From Schizophyllum amplum (taxonomy: Eukaryota > Basidiomycota > Agaricomycetes > Agaricales > Schizophyllaceae): a stretch of 64,000 nt of DNA. Below the pieces are notes generated by a model, which was not told the origin of the DNA, searched no databases, and worked only from the letters and a program-made list of their open reading frames with translations. The stretch lies in contig VDMD01000001.1 in NCBI GenBank assembly GCA_007026445.1, forward strand, positions 1,550,001 to 1,614,000, given 5' to 3'. The position numbers and the translations under genes are program-made. The first letter of the stretch is position 1; every line of letters begins with the position of its first letter. Of this stretch, positions 35,710 through 45,411 are shown one piece after another.

Positions 35710-36495
35710 TCTGTTGCTGTCTTGTCCCTCATACATGCCATCTTAGACGCATTCAGCTTTGTATCTATCTATTCCTCGTGGATCTGGTTGTAGAGTTATT
35801 ACATGTGTATTTGTGCCATCTATATAGTGATACTAGCCATTGTATGCTTTCATCTTTGCGACGACCTAAGGGGCCAAAACCTTGAAGCTTGAACAGCATC
35901 AACCATCAATAGCAAGGTCGGAGAGCTGGAACGGCTAGGCTGATGCCACTTTCAAGTCAAATGTGGCCAGAGACCCCATGCCAGCCTATAACCTTCTACT
36001 ATCCATAGGGCTTTGCACATACATACGACTCGGACGAATAAAACCTGGTTCATCCTTTAGTTACATGTGCATTGTCTTCACTTGCGCTCCCGAGTGGAAG
36101 GACCTAGCATCACACCTTCCTTTCGCAGAGCGCGTCTCATGCCGCTGTCGATGTGCATGACTACATTCTTTCTGCCGCGCGCCCCACTTGCCGACCATAA
36201 GCTGGCGCATGAAGCAAATGCTGATGGTCTGGTATTCGTCCTTTGGATGGATCACTTACATGCGTCCTTGCCGCCGACCCGACGACCAATGACAGACAAA
36301 TCCCTGGCGCACACGGATTCCTATGGCAGCTCGCGCTCACCGCATTCGCGGCTTTACATAGATATCTTTTGATACAAGCAGTACAGTGTACAGAGTACAT
36401 CTTGACTTCGATTGCAGTGGCCTACGTACATATATCGTCAGTAAGGATTCGTATGATCAGAGTTCGAGGGCCACTAAGCATGCTCTACAAGATCC
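35710..36495. other. Convergent intergenic region
   Basis: This 786-bp stretch lies between the converging ATP sulfurylase and glutamyl-tRNA synthetase genes and is AT-rich in parts. Open frames here are short and motif-free. No RNA gene or repeat was recognised. Confidence 0.5.
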
Positions 36496-38933
36496 TCATG
36501 CCTCGTATACCTTCTCCGCCTCATACATGTTTGACGCCTCTCCCGGTGCCAACATCAGGTCGTCGCCGTAGATCTTCTCCGCTTTGTACATGGAGGTCAC
36601 TGAGTCGACGCCTGCAACGGTGCCCGGTGCATCCGTCTTCGCGGCGGCGGCCTTCTTCGTAGCAGCGGCAGCCTCAGCGTTCTTGGCGGCTTTTTTGTCG
36701 GCCTTGGGCGCGGGCTTGGACTTGGCGTCGCCTTTCGCCTTGCCCGCCTTCTTGGGCTCCTCGACAGCGGCCTTGCTTGCGATGCCTGCCGCGCGTCCGT
36801 CGGGAATGTGGATGAACTCGCGTCGCCCGTCCGCACCCTCGCCGTCGTAGATGTAGTAGCCCTTGCGCTCGAACTGTATGATATCGCCCTTGTTGAGCGT
36901 GCGCACGTTTCCGTCTGCGAGCGCTGGTACGCGGAACTCGGTTTGCGGGGTGACGAAGTCCTTTACGTCGTCGCCCTCCTCCATCTTCTTCTTCGTGATC
37001 AGGTAGTCGAAGTCGAGGAGTGTCGTGGGCACGAGTGCAAGGTCGGCGTCGATGCCAGCAGGTGGTGCGAGGGTATTGTCGGGCGAGGCGGAGAGCCAGG
37101 TCGTCTTCAGCTTCGTCTTTTTCACATCGCCCTCCAGGTGCAGCTCGAGCTCGACGCTGGTGACCTTGCCACCCTCCTCGACCTTGCGCTTCACGATCGC
37201 GTTACCCCAATCCATGAGAGTGGTTTCCTCGCCTTCCGATACCGCATGGGCATCCACCTGTTCAAGCAGGATGTGCTTCCAGTAGATCGACCTCTTCTCC
37301 CCCACCTCCGCGTTCTTCTTGTGCCGCGGGAGCACCTTCACCTCCGCAGCCTCGCCAGGGAAGTTGATGATTGAGGCGGGGACCAGATCAGCCTCCTCGA
37401 CTGCCCAGAAGCGCGGCGCGATAGGATCGATGATCTTCTTGTTCATCGCCCAGATCGTGTCCCACTCAAGTGACACGATTGCCTGTGAGGGACCCTGGGC
37501 GAGCATGAACTGCCTGAGCGCCTCCACTGTCATCCCCCGCCGCCTGATCCCGCGCACAGTCGGGAAACGCGGGTCGTCCCAGCCGCGGACGAGCTTTTCG
37601 TTGACGAACCAGTGCAACTTGCGCTTCGACAGAAGCGTGTAGATGAAGTTGAGGCGGCTGAAGTCCCAGATCCGTACTTCCCTGAGCCCGAGCGCTGTGA
37701 TCATCCACTGGTACTGCGGGTTCCTGTCGCGATACTCGTTCGTGCGGAGCGCGTGAGTGACGCCCTCGAGTGAGTCCACGATCGGGCACGCAAAGTCGTA
37801 GGTCGGGTATGCCTTGTACGTCGTGCCCGTGCGATGATGCGGCAGCAGGTTCACGCGGTAGATGACCGGGTCGCGCATCGCCTTGTTGTTGTCGTCGACA
37901 CTGATCTTCGCTCGTATGCACCATCTGCTCCCCTCCTCTGTTCCTGCCTTCATGTCTTCGAAGCGCGCAAGGGAGGAAGCGGGATCGTCGTCGCGATGCA
38001 CACTTGCCACTCCGTCAAAGCGCTCCTGCCGCATGCGCATCTGCTCCGTGTCGTCCGCGTAGGCCTTACCCTCCTTGATCGCTTTCTCGCACAACTCTAC
38101 CAGCTGCGGGAAGTAGTCGCTCGTATGTGTGACGGAGGAAGTCGAGACTTCAACTCCAAGCAACTTGAGATCTTCTAAAATCGTATCCTCGAATTCAGCG
38201 GTTTCTTTCGTCGGGTTCGTGTCGTCGAAGCGGACACCCATCTCCCCTTGGTACATCCGCGCGAAATACTGATTCAGGAGGGCCGCCTTGGCGTGTCCGA
38301 TGTGCAGGTAGCCGGAGGGCTCCGGGGGGAAGCGGGTCTTGACCTTTCCCATCTCTGCCCCCTCGAGACCGAGTGCAAAGCCGGCGGCGGTTTTGTTAGT
38401 GCGCGCCTTGGTGGACTTTGCGCTCGCCAAACTGGCGACGGCCTCCTGGACGGCGGGCAGAGCGTCGATGTGGGCGAACCAGCGCGCAAGGTGGGCGTGC
38501 CGTCCAGACTTGAGCGCGCCGATGAGTTTGAGGTTGCCTGAGAGAGGGGTGTCAGCCGATCGCATAGTGATTCTGTCCACTGCTACTTACCCTTGATCAC
38601 ACCCCACAACCTCCAGTCCGCGGGCCCAAGGTCCCTGCCGACCAGGTATGTGCGCAGAGCCAGACGATCATCGAGCGCATCGAGGGCGGCAACTATGTCT
38701 GGGAAAGCTGTCGCACGAGCAAGGTTGGCAGCGAGCGCGGCGCTGGCGGAGTCAGAAGCAGGCGACGCAGAGCCCGCGGCGAGGGCGTCGATGATCGCGT
38801 CTTCGCCGACGATGCCGTCGATGGTGGGCTGCGTCGCATCCTGATCCCAGACGATCTGCTTGCCGGCCTGGACGGCGAGCGCGAGGGCGGCGTAGGGGAA
38901 TGGCGAGTGCCCGGTGCTGAGCGTGAGCGACAT
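36496..38933 (-). CDS. GUS1: Glutamyl-tRNA synthetase, cytosolic
   Basis: Class I aminoacyl-tRNA synthetase charging tRNA-Glu. Exon 1 (ATG at 38933, MSLTLSTGHSPFPYAALALA) and the start of exon 2 form the eukaryotic GST-like N-terminal domain, which docks to the Arc1-type cofactor in yeast. A single intron lies near 38536-38590. The catalytic core shows RFPPEPSGYLHIGHAKAALL (HIGH motif), the GVRFDDTNPTKE region and LLSKRKLHWFVNEKLVRGWDDPR (KMSKS-equivalent LSKRK). The anticodon-binding beta-barrels follow (SIYWKHILLEQVDAH, ITKKKMEEGDDVKDFV). The C-terminus after about base 36790 is an unusual Ala/Lys-rich tail ending in two similar motifs, MYKAEKIYGDD and MYEAEKVYEA. The stop is at 36496-36498. 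An in-frame upstream ATG at 39050 is less likely. Confidence 0.96.
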
Positions 38934-39048
38934 GATCGTGGATCGCGTCTGAGTCCAAACGCACGTGGTCTCCGAATGATGTCCAGATGTTCGTTTTCCA
39001 ATTTCCGGCGCTTGCCTTGCCTCCGGAACCCGTCGCTCGTTTGCGTCC
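38934..39048. promoter_or_regulatory. 115-bp bidirectional promoter, GluRS and GatA
   Basis: Only 115 bp separate the two divergent start codons, so both promoters must overlap each other and the 5' leaders. The GatA ATG (39049-39051) overlaps a minus-strand ATG (39048-39050) through a shared CATG; that minus ATG is in frame with GluRS. Confidence 0.65.
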
Positions 39049-41176
39049 ATGCGCGCCTATGTAGGGCTCCGACGCAGCATCGTTCATCGTAGCACCCGCT
39101 TTATTTCAGCCGACGCTGTCGCCGACCGAAAGAGCATCAGGGACAAGAATGCATACGCCAATGCTCTCGTCGTCGTTGCCGAGCCGCCTGCATCTGCCAG
39201 TACGGCGGTCAAGTCTCGCACGAAGCTGCAAAGACTGCCCATCGCCATAAAAGATAATATCTGCACTCATGACATGCCGACAATATGCTCTTCTGCCATG
39301 CTTCACAGTTAGTATCTGTTTCACTGGATATATCCAGACCTTGACCCGTTTGCCAGCCTTCACCTCTCCATTCGATGCTACGGCGGTGCGCCTACTGAGA
39401 GAGCATGGCGCGGACATTGTAGGAAAGACGAATTGCGATGAGTTTGGCATGGGGTTAGCTTTACAATCTCCTTTTTGGGGCTTTAGCTCACTCATATTCA
39501 TAGTTCCTTGAACGTTCACTCTGTTCATGGCCCGGTGGTCAATCCATACGCAGCTGAAAAAGGATTTGAGCCGTGGGAGTGCATGGAAAAGCGCTCTGCA
39601 GGGGGAAGCTCAGGAGGCAGCGCAGCTGCTGTCGTTCTTGATCTTTGTTATGCGTAAGAGAAAGTGCTCCTGCTTGCCCTCGCACTCACCTAGATCATCA
39701 GGGCACTCGGGACGGACACTGGCGGTTCTATCCGGCTGCCTGCATCCTATTGCGGTGTCGCCGGCTTCAAACCTTCCTACGGCCTTGTCAGCAGGTAAAT
39801 AATGCACGATTCGTCGAACATATGACTGAATGACGACTGTTAACCACAGGTGGGGCGTGGTCCCGTATGCAGACAGCCTGGACTGCGTCGGCGTGCTAGC
39901 AGCAGATGTTCAACGCGTTATGAACGTCTACGGTACGATCGCTTGTGATTTCTGCGGGTCGTGCACTTAGTCGATGCCTCGCAGACGTTATAGCTGCCCA
40001 TGATCCTAGAGATCCGACCTCCGCGCCGGAGGACGCCAGAGTTGCTGCCCGTGAACAAACTGCTATGCGGGCGTCTCGATGGAAGCAGAACGATGTGTCC
40101 TCTCTCAAGGGTCTACGCGTCGGCATACCGCAGGTGAGAGCCTTGAACGCGTGTGAGGACTCTGTGGTCCTGCCAAATTGATCCAGATCTCAAGCTCACA
40201 CGATTCACTTAGGAATATTTCCCTGCAGAGATCACCCCCGCAGCGCTCGAGCACTTCCGCCGCGTCGTCGCTTCCCTCAAGAAGCGCGGCGCGACCATCA
40301 TCCCGGTATCCCTCCCCTCGACAAGATATGCGCTCAGCGCGTACTATGTCATTGCGACAGCGGAGGCCAGCAGCAATCTCGCGCGATACGATGGGATGCA
40401 GTATGGTAAGTGCTGACTCGGGCTTGCCTAACTGCCAAGCGGGAGTCGACCACCTGGTGTCCTTCAGGACCGGTTACTGACTATGCGCCCTCCCAGGCAA
40501 ACGCGTGCCCCCCGCCCCGGGAACGGACACCTCCAAAATTTCGAGTATCTACGCACAAACGCGCTCCGCCGGCTTCGGCCGCGAAGTCCAGCGGCGCATC
40601 CTTTTGGGAACGTATGCGCTTAGTGCTGAGTACGTCCGCCTCCTATGTTTGGGCCTATCATCCTTGGCTCTGCCATCTTTTTAACCCCCTTCGTCTTTAC
40701 CCCTATCTTCTTTTGCCCAGCAATCCTCCCCAACAAGCTACAGACACTAACCGAACTCCTGCCACAGCGCTTTCGACAACTACTTCCTCCAGGCGCAGCG
40801 TGTTCGCCGCCTCGTGCAGGACGACTTTGACCGGGTGTTCGCGCTGCCGAATCTGTCGCCGGTTGCGGAACCACGTACCCTTGAGGGGCAGGAACTACGT
40901 CCCACGGAGCAAGCCGCCGGTGTCGACGTACTCCTGCACTTATCCGCCGTGCGCACGGCGCCCAGGCTCGACGAAAAGGCCGATGGCCTCGACGCATACG
41001 TGCAGGACGTGCTCACCGTGCCAGCGTCCCTCGCGGGGCTGCCCGCGCTTAACGTGAACGTCTCCATGCCTGGGCAAGAGTGGCCGGTCGGCGTAAGCGT
41101 GGTCGGCCAGTGGGGGAGCGATGACTTGATCCTGGATGTTGGAGGCACAATTCAGAGGACTTATGAGTCTGGTTGA
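39049..41176 (+). CDS. HER2: Mitochondrial glutamyl-tRNA(Gln) amidotransferase subunit A
   Basis: Amidase-signature subunit of the GatFAB/GatCAB complex, releasing ammonia from glutamine to convert Glu-tRNA(Gln) to Gln-tRNA(Gln) in mitochondria. The N-terminus [20 protein letters not shown] is Arg-rich without acidic residues, a good mitochondrial presequence. The catalytic triad parts are [11 protein letters not shown] (Lys), the Ser-rich [13 protein letters not shown] (cis-Ser) and [26 protein letters not shown] (nucleophile Ser). Later come [27 protein letters not shown] and [21 protein letters not shown]. The end part is [16 protein letters not shown] followed by [15 protein letters not shown]. 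About ten introns are present. The stop is at 41174-41176. It is head-to-head with cytosolic GluRS. Confidence 0.94.
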
Positions 41177-41858
41177 CTTTTAAGTCTGGATGTAATATTT
41201 GGTCTGCCCGTCAACATGGCACTGCCCACAGTACATTTGCTTCCTCTACAGATTTCAGACAATACTAGCAACGATAAACTCGCATTGCATTGCGCAGCGG
41301 TCCCGGTGAGGGCGCACGGATCTTCTAGAGTCGCGTGTAAGTGCGGTTGTCGAAGCGTCTATTCCACGAGAATTCAGAGATTACTCGGGAGGGACTCCTC
41401 AGTCCTTGTGCGATATGCAGCAGCGCGTACTTGCGATGTGATTGAGGCGTGTCGCCGGGAGCGATGCAGTGCAGTTATATATATGGCACGTATGCGATGT
41501 CGAGGTCGATGTCGAGGTGCTGCCGTCCCTGCACCATAGGCGCCGGTTGCGTCATGGCCTGTCGCTCTACAGGATGGCGGACCTTCGATATCGCGCGCTG
41601 CGCCACTTGCGGCGGGGGTCGGGGATGAGGCAGATTCACTAGCAAGCGCTCCTCCGCGCGAGGCAGCAGCGAGTAATTCATTGTTGACTGCCATGGCCTG
41701 GCGGGACGATTATAGCATTGCCGTAGCATATGCTGCCCGCGCGCACATCTGCGCTGCGCTGCACCGACGTCGCGGTGGTGTCCCGTGAGTGGGACCGTTG
41801 AGAGAATCCGCAACGGAGGATGTCGACGCAGCCAACTGCCGTCGGTCTGTCCGCATGC
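41177..41858. other. Convergent intergenic region
   Basis: This 682-bp stretch lies between the GatA stop and the 3' end of the HNH-like gene. It includes a short GATGTCGAGGTC-type duplication near 41496-41520. Extra 3' exons of the HNH-like gene cannot be excluded. I see no other gene. Confidence 0.4.
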
Positions 41859-43178
41859 CTAAGCTTCAACGTCGCGACCATCGAGACGGGTGGTGTCGAG
41901 GTACGTCCCACGGCAGAATATTGCCCAGTCATTGCTGGAGAAATCGCGCGTCGGAAAGTGACCATTCTGTTGCACCCACTCAGGGAGATCCTCTTTGACC
42001 ACATCACGACAGCGAGGACGTGCGGCAGGGGAGGCCATGCGGCGAGGTGGAGGGGAAAGGGGAGCAGACTCGGCGTATGGGCTGGAACGCGCCTTGATAC
42101 GGTCCGACCGACGCAGCTTGCGCGGTGTGCGCGATGCGCGGAGTTCGTCGTCTGTCAGAGGTATAACGTTGGGAAGCCATCTCATAACCTTCTCACGAGG
42201 TGGCAGGCGCTCCGATTGATCAAGCTTGAGTATTTCGTCGACGTCGACAGGCGTACGGTTGAGTGAGTTTGGTGAGGTAGGCAGGTCGTAGCCCAGCCTC
42301 TCGGAGCCCCGGATCGTGACATCGTCCCACTCCATTTCCGGCGCGTCGATGAAGCTCTGGGGTATGCGCGTGCGGCCTAGCGTCCACTGGCGCATGATGT
42401 ATATGGCGCACATGGCCCACTGAGCGATGACTTCTGAGCCACCGTAGGCGTGCAGTTCGAGTGTCTCCACCGCGAACGTGCTGACGGAGTATGGGTGGGC
42501 ATAACATTCCACAATGGGATAGTCATCGCTTCCAGGAAGAACTGGGGCTTGGAAGAGGGGATGGGTGCCTCCATTTAAGTCGTCTTCGGTCTGTAGTTGC
42601 ATTCCAAGCTCCTTCTGCAGCCGGCGAGCGGCCCTAGTGAAGGGGATGAAGACATATCGATAAAGACCCGATGGGGGCGCAAGCTAGGGGAAGGAGTATC
42701 AGCCACACTGCAAAATAGCTCAACACACGCAACGCACTGCAGTTAATGGCCGTCGTGGCGAATCGTCCTTGTCGTCGCGATCCACTACGCCAGCATGTTT
42801 GATAAATCTCATGATTTCGACGTACGTCCGCAAGGTTGGGACCAGGGCGAATTCGTGATTGAAATAAAGACGCGCAATATCGTTCCGGACTGTTCGACGA
42901 TTAGCGCATGCAACTGACAGATGAAGATGCAACGCACAGAAGAGCGCATTGTCATCCGACATAATGTAGTAGGGAAGGCCACCCCGGGGTAGGCCCCAAA
43001 TCCATTCCATGCGCGCCACCTTCAGGAAGTTCAGTTAATGCAAACGAACGGGCATTGTCATTGTTCAGACCTTGGCCTCCCCGGCATCATCCGCCGATTG
43101 TGGTACAAGACGGCAGCGAGATATGTTGGTCTGGGCTCCAGATATAGGGCAGTGGAAGTTTGGGTGACGGAACGGCAT
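41859..43178 (-). CDS. HNH-nuclease-like protein of a mushroom-specific family, altered active site
   Basis: Recognised by layout as one of the HNH-like proteins common in Agaricomycetes; function is unproven. The start ATG at 43178 gives MPFRHPNFHCPISGAQTN. A CRLVPQSADDAGEAK segment then stands where the family has a Cys-His-(Leu/Ile)-(Val/Ile)-Pro-Arg block. A 51-nt intron (43020-43070) joins VARMEWIWGLPRGGLP. The second half has NALFCALHLHLSVA, LYFNHEFALVPT, then after an intron LYRYVFIPFTRAARRLQKELGM. DDYPIVECYAHPYSVSTFAVETL and a charged C-terminus follow. In this copy the expected His of the His-x-x-Pro-Arg motif reads Arg and the Arg reads Gln, so it is likely catalytically weak or dead. 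The stop at 41859 is tentative. Confidence 0.62.
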
Positions 43179-43545
43179 AGTAGCAAGTAACAAGTGGCTT
43201 TGCTCAACGGCTGGAAGAAGGAAGCAAAATCACGCTTTGACCGACGCGTTGCGGAACATAACATCACGTGTCACTGAGTCAATAGCGTCACATGCCGTGA
43301 CATAAACTTGAAGTCGAACTTCAACGCCTCCATTCTGCATATCACGCTAGCCTCGGCGATATTCACCTTCTTTGTGCTGAATTTGAATGACCCACCCGGT
43401 CAACAATGGTCTCCCACTCCAATCCGGCCCAATGCATTGTAAATGGGGGGTCATCAGCTAGAACAATGGCGAGCGCACACAACTTGTAGACTATAAAAGG
43501 TATGGGTGTCTCTGCTTTGACTGTGCCCTCTTTGCCTCTCTTCTC
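43179..43545. promoter_or_regulatory. Shared promoter of the two HNH-like genes
   Basis: This 367-bp spacer lies between divergent start codons. It holds CACGTG (43265-43270), TGAGTCA (43275-43281, the Gcn4/AP-1 consensus) and a near-palindrome TCACATGCCGTGA (about 43288-43300). A CTATAAAAG TATA-like box lies near 43491-43499, about 50 bp before the forward ATG. Confidence 0.5.
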
Positions 43546-45035
43546 ATGGCGGACCTACCTTCCACGCCTTCGCCGACTGAGGCCGCACGGGGAGCGGCCG
43601 ACCGGAACGACAGTCACGACAGCTCAGATGTCACACGCAAGGCTGGTCCCGGCCCAATCCTTATTGCCGCGCCGCTCCCTGAAACCCCAGAGCGACGCAC
43701 TACCATTAATCGCTGGGCTGCAGGCAAGAGAAAGGTCCTCGCCTTAGTTGGTTCACCTATGTGCTTGCTCTCTGTTTATGCGTATCTCGCGGTCGCCATG
43801 CATATGATGCACATTGTGCCGAGGACACTGTGGCGAACGCATCCTACTTTGGTTAGGGGGCACTTCGCTGCTGTTTAGGTCGACTACTAGATTTCTCTGC
43901 GACAGTTCATTCTTCTTCAAGAGGCTATCGGTAAAATCGTCAAGGGTGCTGATGGCAGATATCATCGAGTCTTGAACTTAGATTCATCTCGCAATCAGGA
44001 CATAAGTAAGTAGCCGTTCTTTCTGGTCATTGTTGGCTATGGAGACTAACATCCCATGTTAGTGTGCCTGCTTTACCACCAGCTCTTTGATGGCCTGTCG
44101 GTCAACAAAGGACTAGGCTGGGGCGTCATATACCTTATTCCAGCAAATCTCGATGAATGTTTGAAGATCATTCTGAAGTGGAAAAACAAGAAGAAGCGCG
44201 ACTACGCTGTGGTGCGTTGCCAGCTTGTTGAGTCTTATGTGCATGTTGACATCGTTTCAACAGATGTTCCCGCTCCCGACGTACAAGTACCTGGTGTATG
44301 TCATGGCCAGTACGGCCGACTTCCCCGTGACCTGTGTGGGTCCCCAGCAAAGGTCGTACGCAAATCTCGCTTCCGTGGACTCCTCCATCGCCAAGCACCT
44401 CAAGGACGAAGACACCAAGAGTGCCGACGATGTCGCGCACGACGCTGATGACGCTGATGTCGAGCTATTGTCTCAGAAGATAACACCAGAAGATGTCAAG
44501 GCTGCGAACTGCCCAGAGCAACCGAACATCGACAGGTGTACAGCGCCGACGCAGTGGTTACCGCGGGATGGCCCTATGACCGTGGTCAGTCACACCAGCC
44601 CCGCGTTTCTCATCTAGGATGCGACTTGGAAGCTACACGTCCGCGTCATTCGCGCAAGGGAATCGGGAGAGGAGTCGGGCCTGTCTTTGTAAGAGACGCA
44701 ACGCTACACGAAGCTCTGGTCGGCCGTCTCTCACTGGTTTGTGCCCCCTACGCCGGCCGCCAAGAAGCTCCTCGAAGGCTACCAGGCGCTCTCCTCGGTT
44801 CATGGTGGATACAAAGACAGAACCTGCCCAGCGCCCTGCACCTACGGCGCAATCCAAGCCTCGCAACGCTCGCACCGCCGTTCCTCTTGCCCAGAGACCT
44901 TCTCACCCTTACGCGCTCCGCTCTCTTGCATCAACGCTGTCCGAAGACCAAGCCGACAAGAGGCCCGTGCCATCTGGCGACGTCGCCGACGTCGACCAGC
45001 CAACCCGAAAGAGAAGGAAATTTGCTGCTGATTAA
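43546..45035 (+). CDS. HNH-nuclease-like protein, divergent partner
   Basis: A second member of the same lineage-specific group. The N-terminus (MADLPSTPSPTEAARG...) is low-complexity. The core reads MHMMHIVPRTLWRTHPTL, with the His-x-x-Pro-Arg block intact, spliced to ISLRQFILLQEAIGKIV. LNLDSSRNQDI-MCLLYHQLFDG and GWGVIYLIP follow, the usual Asn-x-Asp-Ser-Arg-x-Asn / Leu-Phe-Asp / Trp-x-x-Ile-Pro order. Splices that keep frame are at about 43858-43898, 44005-44062 and 44213-44264. Beyond about 44590 the model is uncertain: a frame with LWSAVSHWFVPPTPAAKKLLEGYQ and a tail ending QPTRKRRKFAAD (nuclear-localisation-like) can be joined only with extra introns, while direct translation stops at 44690. 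The end coordinate is therefore tentative. Confidence 0.5.
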
Positions 45036-45411
45036 ATTGTTGTCTCTGCATCGCTGACCTACCGCGCTGCGTCTACGAGATTTATTGACATATATCGCCC
45101 TCGCGTCATTCATAGTCTAACTTGGTCACCCTCCTTCCTTCCATTCAAATCACCCACGTTCTTTTCCACCAGCTAAGATCAAAAACCCCGCCGTACCGAT
45201 CATGCTTATGCCACTCTATGCACTGTAGATATGTGCCAATATAACTTATGGTACAGCGCGAAGACCTTCAGATGAGCAGCGCATGCGCGGCATCGCTCGC
45301 GACCAAAACGCAAAGAGTTTGGCATCTAAGCCTGCGGCTTGGTAATAAGTACGTGCGTGAATACAATAGCAGGCGACAGCGGTTGAGAACAAGAACATGG
45401 CTCTGCATGAC
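45036..45411. other. Convergent intergenic region
   Basis: This 376-bp, AT-rich stretch lies between two converging genes. It contains no recognised element. Confidence 0.5.

Noticed and set aside
38934..39050. 39-residue N-terminal extension of GluRS from the minus-strand ATG at 39050
   Set aside because: It overlaps the GatA start and contains several acidic residues unlike a mitochondrial presequence, while the family normally begins at MSLTL. Kept only as a possible isoform.
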